Shown here: piece by piece, positions 12,301 through 27,200 of the stretch
Numbering within the stretch: position 1 is the stretch's first letter
How the letters are laid out: each line of letters starts with the position of its first letter
Assembly: GCF_963576615.1 (NCBI RefSeq)
Contig: NW_027045370.1
Location: forward strand, 1 to 64,000
DNA length: 64,000 nucleotides
Direction of reading: 5' to 3'
DNA from: Watersipora subatra
Taxonomy: Eukaryota > Bryozoa > Gymnolaemata > Cheilostomatida > Watersiporidae
Program-made: the position numbers and the translations under genes
The notes under the pieces: generated by a model
Seen by the model: the letters and a program-made list of their open reading frames with translations, nothing else
Told to the model about the DNA's origin: nothing
Databases searched by the model: none

Positions 12301-15300
12301 AGTAGTCCCATTGTATAACGACTTGGAGAGGTTTATTTATGACGATAATATTGAGCGATGCTGCTCCAAAGTACTCCTATTGTAGCGCGTTGCTTCATGA
12401 GCCTCTATTTTGATTGCTATGAGTTGGCAAATCGCTACTCTTTCAACTAGCCCCACTTTTTGCCTTTGGTGTTCTAGTAGCACACCAAACCACGGACTGC
12501 AGCACCTCTTCTTTACAAGAAAATAATAATTTTAGGAATCGTTATGATTTTAATGTTAGTTTTTCTAGGCTAAGCGATGCACTCTTTGATATAGTAAAAT
12601 GGCTAGAGAGCATTAAATTAGCATTAGACTAACTACACGATATGCAAGTAAAATAATTATATGTTGAAAGCATAATTTTTATTCCCCATAAGCCTTTAAA
12701 ACGATTGACGTAAAAAATTTCACTAATAGAACATTGGGGTGAAGATATTTTCGAGTCATCTTTATACCTGCAGTAGATCATTTATAGGAGGTATGATTGG
12801 TTTCTGTCTAAGAGCTATGTATGTGTAACCTTATCAAATTGTAATAGCGATGTTGTTACTAGAAGCTCAGCAACATTGTTACTTAAATTTACATGTTTTC
12901 ATTTTGGTGGGTCTCTTGCAGGTGACAAATTCCAACCAGAGTCTCATATGTGTAAAGAAGGCAGTTGGTCACACAAAGGCTGTACTATCTATATGTGCCG
13001 CCGACAATCTTTTGGTTTCTGGCAGTAAAGGTAAGTGTCAACTTGACTCTAATCTAACGCACTAACATATTTTAATACCTCATAATTGACCTGCGTTTCC
13101 TTTTGTCTCGCAGACTTGACGTGCAAAGTGTGGGACATGTCAATTGGTTCAGAAGTTTTGTGTCTTGGTGGCCACCCTAACTATGTCTCCAAAGTTCGAT
13201 ATTGCGAGGTCAGCTGGCTTGTCTACACTGTCTCCAATTCATTTGTCAAAATGTGGGACATGTATAACAGTGATCAGGTAAGCCTAGCTCGACTCATACT
13301 TACTCGCTTTCAGATGCAATTACATTTATATGGCTACTTGTTACCTTCTCTACCACACATACAGTCAAACTGTCCAACATAAGATATTACAGTTAGTTCC
13401 TATCGTAAAGGTTAGTTCCTCTCATAACGGTTAGTTCCTATCGTAACGGTTAGTTCCTATCGTAAAGGTTAGTTCCTATCATAACGGTTAGTTCCTATCG
13501 TAACGGTTAGTTCCTATCGTAACGGTTAGTTCCTATCCTTGCGGTTAGTTCTTATGATAACGGTTAGTTCCTATCCTTACGGTTAGTTCCTATCAAAACG
13601 GTTAATTCCTATCCTTACGGTTAGTTCCTATCCTTACGGTTAGTGCCTATCATAACGGTTAGTTCCTATCGTTACGGTTAGTTCCTATCATAACGATTTG
13701 TTGCTATCGTAATGGTTAGTTCCTATCGTAACGGTTAGTTCTTATCGTAACGGTTAGTTCCTATCGTAACGGTTAGTTCGTATCCTTACGGTTAGTTCCT
13801 ATCATAACGGTTAGTTCCTATAATAACTGTTAGTTTTTATCATAACAGTTTGTTCTTACCATAACGGTTAGTTCTTATCCTTACGGTTAGTTCTTATCAT
13901 AACGGTTAGTTCCTATCGTAATGGTTAGTTTCTATCATAACGGTTAGTTCTTATCCTTACGGTTAGTTCCTATCATAATGGGTAGTTCCTATAATAACTG
14001 TTAGTTCCTATCGTAACGGTTAGTTCCCATCGTAAATGTTAGTTCCAATCGTAACGGTTAGTTCCTATCGTAACGGTTAGTTCCTATCGTAACGGTTAGT
14101 TCCCATCGTAACGGTTAGTTCCTATCGTAACGGTTAGTTCCTATTGTAACGGTTAGTTCCTATTCTTGCGGTTAGTTCCTATCAAAACGGTTAGTTTCTA
14201 TCATAACGGTTAGTTCCTATCATAACCGTTAGTTCCTATCATAACGGTTAGTTCCTATTATAGTGAATACTGTGCCAACAGAGATGGACACAATGTGAGG
14301 TTTTATATCTTATGTTGCAGTTCCTCTGGTCTGGTGCATGACAGTATCCCTGTGGAGCCAGCGTCGAGCAGTCAGGCCATTCTCCAACAGGGAGAGCAGC
14401 AGATATTTGATATCCAAGTCAGCAGAGATGGACATAAACTATACACAACTACTGGAACCATCGTTCGGCTCTGGGACCTCAATACGTAAGTTGATGCGTT
14501 TTTTTCAGTTACGATCCCTAGAATAAAAATCTACATTTGTTAGTTTGTATGTTGTCCACAAATGTAATGTTGTTGCTAAGAATCCCTCTGATAATGATGG
14601 ATTTAGTTTGGATGCCGGCTTGTCTTCAATTTCCTTGTAAATATTTGTGTATATTATAGTTTGAGGATTTTCCAGTTAAAAAAATTGAAGATTACGAAAA
14701 TTAGAGAATTCTGAGGCACACACTCTCATTGACAGCTATTTCTGTTAAAAGCACTTTAAAAATATTAGTATTAGTAACTGTAGTTACCAAGGTTAACATA
14801 ATATTTTGTCATTAATTTTTAGTGTGTACATCACATAAAATTTGAGAAGGAGTGAATGATTGATTTCAGTATATCAGTTTTTCCTGGTAATTACTCAATC
14901 CAATCGTGATCCCACTTGATGGCCTAGAGATCAGAGTCAATATAAAATATGTCAGACCTAGTCATTGCTGCATTGTTGGGCCTATCTGGTTCAGTCTCAC
15001 CAGATCAATCTGTCAGTACGAAAATATAAAAGTTTGATGATTTTCACCAAGGGGTGTTTGTATTAAATAATCATGATGGGCTTCTACACCCCTCTATACG
15101 ACATTTTTATGTTACGAAGCCAACACCGGAACAAATTGATTTCGTATGGCAAGGGTCTAATGCAAATTTAACAAGCAAAATTATAGATAGGTAAAATAAT
15201 AAAAAATATGAAAAGGTTTTCATAGCACATCCAAGGTGGGATACTTCTCGATATATCTACTAGCTAGTATATTGCACTTACTGTCATTAGAGGTAGCTGC

Positions 15301-18300
15301 TGACTTCTGCTTCTAGGCACAAGTCAGCAGCTCTTCTCTTCTCTCCCAAGGTAAATGTTTGCATCGTCTTTTTTAACCTCTTGGTCCTAATCAATCTGCC
15401 AAATTTGCTTCAGAATGATTTTCATTTCTGGACAGTATTCTGGTAGCGAATGTTAGTTACTGAAGAACAACTTATAGCTGGGCCATAGCACTAACTGGGT
15501 CGTAACTTATAGCTGAGATAAAACTAGACAATGTTAAATGAGCAATTGCAGAGTAGATAACTGCTTGTTGCTCAGACGGCGATTTACTATTTGCCTTTTG
15601 TTGATACGTCTAGCGCATGTTATCTCATGTCACCTCATGTTATCTCACGGCACCTCATGTTATCTCATGTCACCTCGTGTTATCTCACGGCACCTCATGT
15701 TATCTCATGTCACCTCATGTTATCTCATGTCACCTCATGTTATCTCATGGCACCTTATGCTATTTCATGTCACCTCTTATATCAAAGTTTCTCACAGCCT
15801 GTTGTTATAATCTCAACTTACTAGGGACTTTTTTTACTGATTACAGCTAAACCTAAAGTAATATAAAATAATCTGCCACTTAAATTGGAAGAGTATTTTT
15901 TGTGTATGGCATGTTTCTTATATATACACATTTTATGTTGTCTTGTCCTCTGTGCTAATGGACACTACGTTTTACTCGATTACTCTAACTCAGGTGGCGA
16001 AAAGCAAGTGGGACAAGCTTGAGCGGTACATTACATCCGTTGTTGTGCGGAAACAGACAATTGCCAACATGGAAGCTGAGATGGATCTTCACATTAGCAA
16101 GCGAGAACAGCTCAGCAAGAAGATAGATGCGTACAGTAAAAGGCTGGACACTGCCATTAGGAGAAATGAGGTCGGACACATGTATAGTCATTACTCTTAG
16201 GCTCTTGAAACGGGCAAATTTCTTAGCTGACGTATGGCATAAACATCTGCTGCGACTACACAGATCGAGACTACTGAATAACTAGTTATGTTTTACAAGT
16301 ATCAACCTAGGTCAAGTAAAGATCAAAACATCTATTGGATGTTGTCATTACCCTGATTGGAAAAGGATTGTATTAATTATATATATATATATACATAAAA
16401 AAAAAAATTGTTTCCTCACCCCGGATACCCCGTATGGGTGGTAAATTCTGCTCTAACTCGGGTCTCCTACCAGAGACCTGGGAGTTTGAGCACTCGTCTC
16501 AAGATCTTAGCTGTTCCCAATAGCGCACTTTTCTGCAACTCACCTGAGTTGATTGTTGTTGGTATTTGGGCAAGCCACATTTTATGCGCCGGTGTTATTG
16601 CGCCCAGTGCCCCAATCACTACTGGGATTACGGTTGTTCTTACATTCCAGCATTTTTCAATTTCTTCTCCAAGAGGGAGATATTTTTCTACCTTTTCTTT
16701 TTCTTTGCTGGCTATATTGTAGTCATTGGGTACTGCTATATCTATTATAGTAGCCCTCTTGTTCTCCTTGTCTACCACCACTATATCTGGTTGGTTTGCT
16801 AGGACATGCTTGTCAGTTTGGATGTAGAAGTCCCAGAGGATCTTAGCGCGGTCATTTTCATTGACCTTACCAGGAGCTTCCCACCAGTGTTGTGGTTTAT
16901 TAAGGCCATACTCATCACATAGACTTCTATACACAATACCTGCGACATGATTATGCCGCTCAGTGTATGCGTTCCCTGCTAGCTGTCTGCATCCACTGAT
17001 GATGTGTTGGATGGTCTCAGGTGCATCTTTGCACAGTCTGCATCTAGGATCGTCTCTAGTGTGATAGATTTTCGTTTGGAGTTGCCTTGTTGGGAGCACT
17101 TGCTCCTGGGCTGCCATGATTAGCGACTCTGTATTGGCCGTTAGGTTTCCTTTGTTCAGCCACATATATGTCTGGTGAAGATCGCCAACTTTAGATATTT
17201 GTTGGTGGTAAGCACCATGAAGAGGTTTCGTATGCCAGTCAATTTCCTCATCATCAGGGCATAGGTCCGTTGTGAGAGCAGCCGATTGAAATTCAGCTAG
17301 CAACTTATCTGAGATGGCCATGGAGGCTGCATATGCTTTGATGCTTCGCTCCTCCTCTTTCACTGTCTGCTGTACACTTTTGAGTCCCCTACCGCCATCT
17401 TTCCTATCAAGATACAATCTAATAGTATCAGATTTTGGGTGGAGTGCTCCATGCATGGTCAGCAGTTTACGAGTTGCTATATCTGTTTCTTTGATGGCTT
17501 CCTCAGTCCACTTTATTATGCCTGCTGGATATCTTATTACTGGCAGTGCGTAGGTATTTATTGCCATGATTTGGTTCTTGGCATTGAGCTGGCTCCGTAA
17601 GACCTGCCGAAGGCGTTTCTTGTATTCGGAAATGGCTTTGTGACGTACCTCGGCTTCGTGGTTGATGTTGCTTTGCATAACCCCCAAGTACTTGTACCCT
17701 TCTTCTATATCTTTGATGGTACCATTTGGCATTCTTAGGCCATCTGTGAGCATAGAATGGCCTTTCTTAAGAATTAGCCTTCCACATTTCTCAATACCGA
17801 AGGTCATTCCGATGTCCTTGCTGTATACCTGAGTGAGGTGTATGAGCGAATCAATGTCCCTTTCTTTGTTAGCGTACAGCTTGATGTCATCCATGTAGAA
17901 GAGGTGGTTTATCTTGGTGCCACTCTTAAACTGGTACCCATATTGAGTCTCCTCCAGCATATTGCTTAGGGGGTTTAGGCATATGCAGAAGAGCAGCGGT
18001 GATAAGGAGTCACCTTGATAGATGCCTCGCTTAATTTGTACACTCGCCAGCTTTTTGCCATTAGCCTCCAGTTCCGTCTTCCATTTGGTCATTGACATCT
18101 TGATGAATGCCACAAGAGCAGGGTGAACACTGTACATACTGAGGCACTCAAGTATCCAACTATGGGGAATTGAGTCATAGGCCTTTCTGTAGTCAATCCA
18201 AGCCATGGCAAGATTGGTTTGCCTTCTCCTGCTGTCTTGACAGACCGTCCGATCCACCAGTAACTGATGTTTAGCTCCTCGGGTGTTGCGCCCAATTCCT

Positions 18301-19688
18301 TTCTGAGCACTGGTCATATAGTGACTCATGTGCTCTTCCAGTTTGTCTGCAACTATTCCTGAGAGCAGTTTCCAAGTGGTGGGCAAGCACGTTATTGGTC
18401 GATAGTTTTTGGGAATCGGCCCCTGCTTTGGATCTTTTATCAGAAGCACAGTTCGTCCTTTGGTCAGCCATTCTGGATGGTCACCTTGTTCTATTAGGTA
18501 TTCCATCTGCTTAGCCATTCTAGTGTGAAGTGATGTCAATTTCTTTAACCAGAAGGCTTGAATCATGTCATGGCCAGGTGCTGCCCAGTTTTTCATACGC
18601 TGCACTCTGCACTTAATGTCGTCTTTGCTGATGGTGAGTCCTTGCTGAGCCACAGTGTGTTGTTGGTTCTCTTTAAGCCTCTTCAGCCAATTAGCAGTGG
18701 TGTTATGAGTGGTCTCTTTCTCCCAGATGTCCTTCCAGAACTTTGAAGTGCTAGATCGGGGAGGCTCAGACATTGGCCTCTGCAGTTCACCTTTGATCTG
18801 GGAATACACTCTAGATGGATTATTGATGAACAGTTTGTTCATTCTCTTGTTATCTCGCTCTTTGGTGTACCGCTTCAGTCGTGCCGAGAGTGCTACTAGC
18901 CGCTGTTTGGCAGATTCTAGAGCTTCTATTGTGGCTTCCCTTTTTGGACGCTCCAAACTGTGGTTAGATCTCTCACTGAGCCTACTAACTTTCTTGCGCA
19001 AGTCCTTGATCTTATTTTGTAGCCTCAGCTGCCAGGATGGAATGGCTTGAAGCCTTGTTGGCATTGGCTTAATATCCATCTCCTCCAAGATGACGGTTGC
19101 TGTACTGTAGATTAAGGCATTAGTCTCACTGATTGATCCAGTTGAGATCGACTCCAGTGCAATGTTAATGTCTTCTAACAGCTTCTTAGGTATGGCCTTG
19201 CTAACTCTTCGTAGTGGTACCCTGCTTCCATAATCATTAGCAGCTGACATCTTGTTGATGATATTTTCCGCAAGCTCTTTCACCCTTGGGTCAAGGTCCA
19301 AGTGCATGACCTCTTCAGCCCGTGAGTCAACACATGATCGTGTATCCATGACAGTGTGTGTTGATATGCACTCCTCGTTGGTTGAGGTTACTTGGGTAAA
19401 CTTTTCCTTAATTTCATCTACCTCAAGTTGTGATATGAGGTGCCGCTTGATTATGTTACTCCTCTGAGCTACAAGTTGCTTAGCGGTTAGTGGCAATTCA
19501 GGGCGCATGTTTATCCACAGTTGACGCATCCTTCCCATGTAGCCCCACTTTTGAGGTTCACTCATAAAGTAGCACTGCATGAGGTCCGTGTTATCAGTCC
19601 GAGTCCATTTCATCCGTTTTGAACCAGTAGCCCATTTTTCACTGCCTTGTCCTGGTTCAGCTACAGGCAGCGCACGTATATATATGTA

Positions 19689-19763
<75 letters not shown>

Positions 19764-21257
19764 AATATATTATATATATATAATATATATATATATAATA
19801 TGATTGTATTAATTATATATATATATAATTAATACAATCATGTTCCAATAAGGGTAATGACAACATCCAACATCCAACAACATTTGATCTTTACTTGACC
19901 TAGGTTGATAGTGGGTCTCTTGCAGGTGACAAGTTCCAACCAGAGTCTCATATGTGTAAAGAAGGCAGTTGGCCACACAAAGGCTGTACTATCTATATGT
20001 GCCGCCGACAATCTTTTGGTTTCTGGCAGTAAAGGTAAGTGTCAACTTGACTCTAATCTAACGCACTAACATATTCTAATACCTCATAATTGACCTGCGT
20101 TTCCTTTTGTCTCGCAGACTTGACGTGCAAAGTGTGGGACATGTCAATTGGTTCAGAAGTTTTGTGTCTTGGTGGCCACCCTAACTATGTCTCCAAAGTT
20201 CAATATTGCGAGGTCAACCGGCTTGCCTACACTGTCTCCAATTCATTTGTCAAAATGTGGGACATCCGAGCTGGAGCTAAATGTATAACAGTGCTCAGGT
20301 AAGCCTAGCTCGACTCATACTTACTTGCTTTCAGATGCAATTACATATATATGGCTACTTGTTACCTTCTCTACCACACATACAGTCAAACTGTCCAACA
20401 TAAGATATTACAGTTAGCTCCTATCATAACGGTTAGTTCCTATCATAACAGTTAGTTCCTATCGTAATGGGTAGTTCCTATAATAACTGTTAGTTCCTAT
20501 CGTAACGGTTAGTTCTTAGCGTAACGGTTAGTTCCTATCGTAAAGGTTAGTTCCTATCATAACGGTTAGTTCCTATCGTAACGGTTAGTTCCTATCATAA
20601 CAGTTAGTTCCTATCGTAATGGGTAGTTCCTATAATAACTGTTAGTTCCTATCGTAACGGTTAGTTCCTATCGTAAAGGTTAGTTCCTATCATAGCGGTT
20701 AGTTCCTATCGTAACGGTTAGTTCCTATCGTAACGGTTAGTTCCTATCGTAACGGTTAGTTCCTATCCTTGCGGTTAGTTCTTATGATAACGGTTAGTTC
20801 CTATCCTTACGGTTAGTTCCTATCAAAACGGTTAATTCCTATCCTTACGGTTAGTTCCTATCCTTACGGTTAGTGCCTATCATAACGGTTAGTTCCTATC
20901 GTTACGGTTAGTTCCTATCATAACGATTTGTTGCTATCGTAATGGTTAGTTCCTATCGTAACGGTTAGTTCTTAGCGTAACGGTTAGTTCCTATCGTAAA
21001 GGTTAGTTCCTATCATAACGGTTAGTTCCTATCGTAACGGTTAGTTCCTATCATAACAGTTAGTTCCTATCGTAATGGGTAGTTCCTATAATAACTGTTA
21101 GTTGCTATCGTAACGGTTAGTTCCTATCGTAAAGGTTAGTTCCTATCATAACGGTTAGTTCCTATCGTAACGGTTAGTTCCTATCGTAACGGTTAGTTCC
21201 TATCCTTGCGGTTAGTTCTTATGATAACGGTTAGTTCCTATCCTTACGGTTAGTTCC

Positions 21258-21299
<42 letters not shown>

Positions 21300-24200
21300 G
21301 ATATGGGTAAACCTTAGTTTATCATTGCACTAATGTTTGTACAGATATTTACACTTGTGTTTTCTTAAGAAAAAGATCCATCAACTTATAATCTAAAATC
21401 GTCCAACTACAACTTGAAGTCAGGCTGATGAATTGTATCAAACTGCAAGTAAAACTTAGGTCTTCAAAATATTTAATCTAACATATCCTGAAATGTTATG
21501 CAAGCAGTTCCAATTTACACCAGTGTTCATCACATATCTTTTACAGCAAGTAACACCCTTTTTCATATATAAATACTTGTTGGTCATCGTTGTCACTAGT
21601 TCAAAGCAACTTTCAAATAAAATCGGTTTACTGTGAAAATGAACAAATTGGTGTCATGATTATGTTAATCAAGGATAAACACTTTTAACCAATCACAAAT
21701 ACATCAGTTTCTTCTATTACTACACAGCCATCAGGGGTGTGTGGTGTCTTTGCAAATAATAATTTTGCCAGCGTAAATAGCCATTGCCTTATTCCTTGTG
21801 TTTCTCTGATGTTTTCTGTTCTGTTGAACAGAAAACTCCCTACAGACTCTTATTTGATAATTGCTGGCATAGTCATTACATTGCATAGAGTAATCAGTAA
21901 TGTCACGGTTACACTATATTGCGCTGCAATTTTGTTGATATGTTCAACTCATCTTCATAGCTGCTAAAGTCTGGTTTCCATATCGATTGCGAGTCTTCGG
22001 CGGTAACTTGCGCAGCAAAACGCTTGCGACGTTAGGATCGGCAGCTTCTGTTCACATCTAAAGCTGCATTGCTAAACATAATCGCATAATCACATAAAAT
22101 GTTCGCTCCCCACGCACTTTTGATAATGTGACCTTCACCTGTACAGTGCATTTCAGGAAGGTTTTGCTTGCGGCTATTTGCGAAATTTGAACAGCGCTAA
22201 ACTTTTGTGTTGTGCCGGCAACTACCGGCGGTACTCGGCGGTACCCGGCGTGTAGGCTCACATTTCACCGCCATAGCCTGCGGTGCTGTTGCCGGTGCTT
22301 TGCGGCATATATGAGAACCACGCTTAAGGTAGTTGTTGTGTAACTCCTATTCATTTGCAGAGGACTGTCACCATGGACCGAGAAGATCAGCTGGAGTTGA
22401 TGAGCACCAATATGACATACATTCAGAGTAACGTGTCTGAGTGCCAAAACAATATCATGCAGATGGAAGAGGAGGCGAAGGTTTGTTCATTTGCTTTTGC
22501 TATGCGTCTGCTTAGGCTTGTAGTGACTACTGCTAGCATTTACTAACTTTGCATTGCTTCCTGTCTAAGCATTTACTAACCTCACATTGCTTCCTGTCTA
22601 AGCATTTACTAACCTCGCATTGCTTCCTGTCTAAGCATTTACTAACCTCGCATTGCTTTTTGTCTAAGCATTTACTAACCTCGCATTGCTTCCTGTCTAA
22701 GCATTTACTAGCCTCGCATTGCTTCCTGTCTAAGCATTTACTAACCTTGCATTGCTTCCTGTCTAAGCATTTACTAATCTCGCATTGCTTTTTGTCTAAG
22801 CATTTACTAACCTCGCATTGCTTCCTGTCTAAGCATTTACTAATCTCGCATTGCTTCCTGTCTAAGCATTTAGTAATCTCGCATTGCTTTCTGTCTAAGC
22901 ATTTACTAACCTCGCATTGCTTCCTGTCTAAGCATTTACTAACCTTGCATTGCTTCCTGTCTAAGCATTTACTAATCTCGCATTGCTTTCTGTCTAAGCA
23001 TTTACTAACCTCGCATTGCTTCCTGTCTAAGCATTTACTAATCTCACATTGCTTCCTGTCTAAGCATTTAGTAATCTCGCATTGCTTCCTGTCTAAGCAT
23101 TTACCTAATATATTTCATCAGTGTTTAGTATGTTTGGTGTTTAGTATGTGTTTGTATGTTTAGTAATTATTCATTGCTTTATTTATCCTTTTTAATGTTA
23201 CAGCGGGCTTAGCTAACAACTCCCATTTATCGGCCCGTTCCCATAGATGGCTATACTCGAATTTACGTAAGCGCATGTAAATCAGTAAAGTTATCTTCTA
23301 CAGTCATGCAGCAACATTTGATTTTGTTAATTCAGAATCTATAATCTTTCACCTTTATTTGACATCCACAATGAGTTCATCTCCTATCGACTGGAAACAT
23401 TTTCTCAATAATTCACTAGAAGCAGTTCATGTTATGTTTAAAACGCTACCCCTCTAACAACCTCTAAACCTCATCGTACGACTTGCATGCCCTTTCATAT
23501 CTATCTTGTCTCTTATATAAAATATTATTATAAGCCAAGATAATCTTTTCACCTGTCGTTATTCACTAGAAGAAATGACACTTTTATTCCTATATCAATA
23601 ATTTTATTATGGCTCAAATTCTTCTCATAGATTCAAGAAACAGTTAACATGTTATATATTCTTATAGAATGAACCCCTGCTGTTTTTTTCTTGAGTCCTT
23701 TTTCATTAGTTTTTATCAGTTTATATTACGACAAAACAAGTTACATTTACATATTGCGATAGCTCTTTGGTTTGAGCATCAAATTTGGTCATTGCTTTTG
23801 CAATCACAACGCAACTCGAAGAACTGGTTGTTATATTGCTTGTAATGATGTCTCTGAACCATATTACAAAATGTGCTCATTACACATACTACCTTACTTG
23901 TTAGGATGAGACTAGTTTGACAAAAGCTTTGGATGTCTCCTCTGTTGATGAAAGCAAGTATCTGTTGGAGCACCTTCTCTCACTCGCTCTCACTCAGGGC
24001 TTTGCTTGTACTCAGAAAGAATCTCGATTCAAGGAGTTGACTGCTCGCTACGATAAAATGCAGATGGATTCCAGGTTACGGGATCAGCTTTTAGACCAGG
24101 TTTTGCAGGATTCCGGGATAACTATACAGTCGCAACAAGAATGTAAGCCGGCCAAATATTCTAAACACTCTACGTTTACTACCATGGTGTTAAGGATTAT

Positions 24201-27200
24201 CAAAGAGAATGTGAAATGTCTTGCAGATGGTTGTAGTTATAAGCTGTGTTACCTTCTCTTGTGTTAAGATCTACCTGTAGTTATAAGCTGTGGTACCTTC
24301 TCTTGTGTTAAGATCTACCTGTAGTTATAAGCTGTGTTACCTTCTCTTGTGTTAAAATCTACCTGTAGTTATAAGCTGTGGTTCACCTTCTCTTGTGTTA
24401 AGATCTACCTGTAGTTATAAGCTGTGGTACCTTCTCTTGTGTTAAGATCTACCTGTAGTTATAAGATGTGTTACCTTCTCTTGTGTTAAGATCTACCTGT
24501 AGTTATAAGCTATGGTACCTTCTCTTGTGTTAAGATCTTCTCTTGTGTTAAGGTTAATGTGATTGTTTCTATTTGCATCAGTTTACTGGACATTTAATCT
24601 TTTTCGAAATTTTTTTAAAGCACTAGTGCAATAAAATGACTATTAAAATACATGACTACGGACATTGCATTAATTCATGTTTGTGAATGCAAGTAAAATT
24701 TTATAGGGTGAGCTCCAGCAAATCTATCAATGACAGCTACAAGTTCACATACACAGTAAATAGTATTTATAGTAAATAGCTACTATCAGTTTTAGTAGCT
24801 TTTAGCTCTCTGTATGACAGGCCTTAACTCACTCTGTATGACAGGCCTTAACTCACTCTGTATGACAGGCCTTAACTTACTCTGTATGACAGGCTTTAAC
24901 TTACTCTGTATGACAGGCTTTAACTTACTCTGTATGACAGGCTTTAACTTGCTCCGTATGACAGGCTTTAACTTACTCTGTATGACAGGCCTTAACTCAC
25001 TCTGTATGACAGGCTTTAACTTACTCTGTATGATAGGCCTTAACTTACTCTGTATGACAGGCCTTAACTCACTCTGTATGACAGGCCTTAACTTACTCTG
25101 TATGACAGGCTTTAACTTACTCTGTATGACAGGCTTTAACTTACTCTGTATGACAGGCCTTAACTCACTCTGTATGACAGGCTTTAACTCACTCTGTATG
25201 ACAGGCCTTAACTTACTCTGTATGACAGGCTTTAACTCACTCTGTATGACAGGCCTTAACTCACTCTGTATGACAGGCTTTAACTTACTCTGTATGACAG
25301 GCCTTAACTTACTCTGTATGACAGGCCTTAACTCACTCTGTATGACAGGCCTTAACTTACTCTGTATGACAGGCTTTAACTCACTCTGTATGACAGGCTT
25401 TAACTCACTCTGTATGACAGGCCTTAACTTACTCTGTATGACAGGCTTTAACTTACTCTGTATGACAGGCTATAACTTACTCTGTATGACAGCCCTTAAC
25501 TTGCTCCGTATGACAGGCCTTAACTTACTCCATATGACAGGCTTTAACTCGCTCCGTATGACAGGCCTTAACTTACTCCGTATGACAGGCTTTAACTTAC
25601 TCTGTATGACAGGCCTTAACTTACTCTGTATGACAGGCCTTAACTTACTCTGTATGACAGCCCTTAACTTGCTCCGTATGACAGGCTTTAACTTACTCTG
25701 TATGACAGCCTTTAACTTACTCTGTATGACAGGCCTTAACTTACTCTGTATGACAGGCCTTAACTTGCTCCGTATGACCGGCCTTAACCTACTTTTTCTG
25801 CCTGCGGAGATCTAGAACGGTATAGCAGTGGCACTAGTGGTGATAGTTCTGTGCAAACACTTCCTACTGAAATGGATAACAATTCCGTTTCTTCAATACC
25901 TCAGGTAATACTGACCTTTATTGATTTATTGAACAGGCATTTATTATTAATTTCAATAACTCTGCACGCATTGTTCAATCATTGTTAAGTGTCAGTAAGA
26001 TGCGAATGGATATTTGAATAAATTACAAAGACAATTTGAATCAATGTCGTTGTTTATTTGGCAAAACACAGTTTTGTTAACCTAATAATTATATTACATG
26101 TTTTATATAGTATGCTTTTAAGTTGTTGTTGTTAAGGCAGAAAAAACTAGCTGGATTCTGTAAAGTCTGACCTTTTTTAACCAATCAATTTATTCTCTCT
26201 CAAAACCAACAGTAAAACTTACACAACAAAATTTCCTTAAAAACGCTAATAATAACAACTAATGATAATAAAAAATCTAACAAGAATGTCATGGCCTTCG
26301 CCTGGTAAAGGCTAATTCGCACTCGTCCATTTATTTGTCAATGTGACGCGTTATTTCGTGTGTCTAGCCACAACAGCCTCAACTCTTACACATTTTGACA
26401 CATTTTTTAAATGTAAGTCAGTGGCTGTCATTTGTTGCTTTTCTTCTTAACGCCACAAAAAACGTAGCGTTCATGTATCTTTTGTAATTAACTTGAAACT
26501 TTCAGAGCTACAAACTATTTGATACATTTTACATGATTAACTTATGTTTTAGCTCTGTCACAACTGCTAGTTACATTTTTCTTAGTCAAATAGTATTTGA
26601 ACATTGTGCTTTACCAACTTATGTAAACTTTGTTGAACGCAAATAATATTGAAAGTTAGCCTATCTATAAATTATTTATCTGTAATTTTTAAAAAAGAAT
26701 TGAATTCTATGTTAGAGTATTAAATGAGGTGTCTCTAGACTATTGTTCACTTGGGGGCAAAATCTGAGTTTTTCAGAAGTATTAAAGACCACCAACTAAG
26801 GTGAAATCTACAGTTTGTTAACAGTAATGGTATACAACTTGTTAAGTAAGTTATTGCCATAATAAGTCTACGCCATAATAAGCTAAGGCGGGTAAGGTAT
26901 ATCATGTAACAATTAATTCGATAATGTTTTGCTAGACTAACACAAGGAAGAGCAGCTCGCTAGAAGCAGTAAGCGTAGTGCGCAAGTCTAGATTACTTTC
27001 ATTGATCGCTTACTAGCATCATATTTTGACATATATAACAGCTGATATAACATATATAACAGCTGCTATAACATTTATAACAGCTGCTATAACATATATA
27101 ACAACTGCTATAACATATATAACAATTGCTATAACATATATAACAACTGCTATAACATATATGACAGCTGCTTTCAGTTAATTTCTTTTGCCGCCTTGAT

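Noticed and set aside
22549-23163. 204-codon frame of MHCFLSKHLLTS-like repeats, with a shorter relative at 7584-7940
   Set aside because: This is the 33-bp intronic minisatellite read in frame. Copy number differs between blocks and no flanking coding signal is present.
24814-25815. 333-codon open frame of MTGLNSLC-like repeats, with a 173-codon relative at 53280-53801
   Set aside because: It is exactly the 24-bp minisatellite read in one frame. The period is a multiple of three, it lies in introns, and it has no start or splice context of its own.
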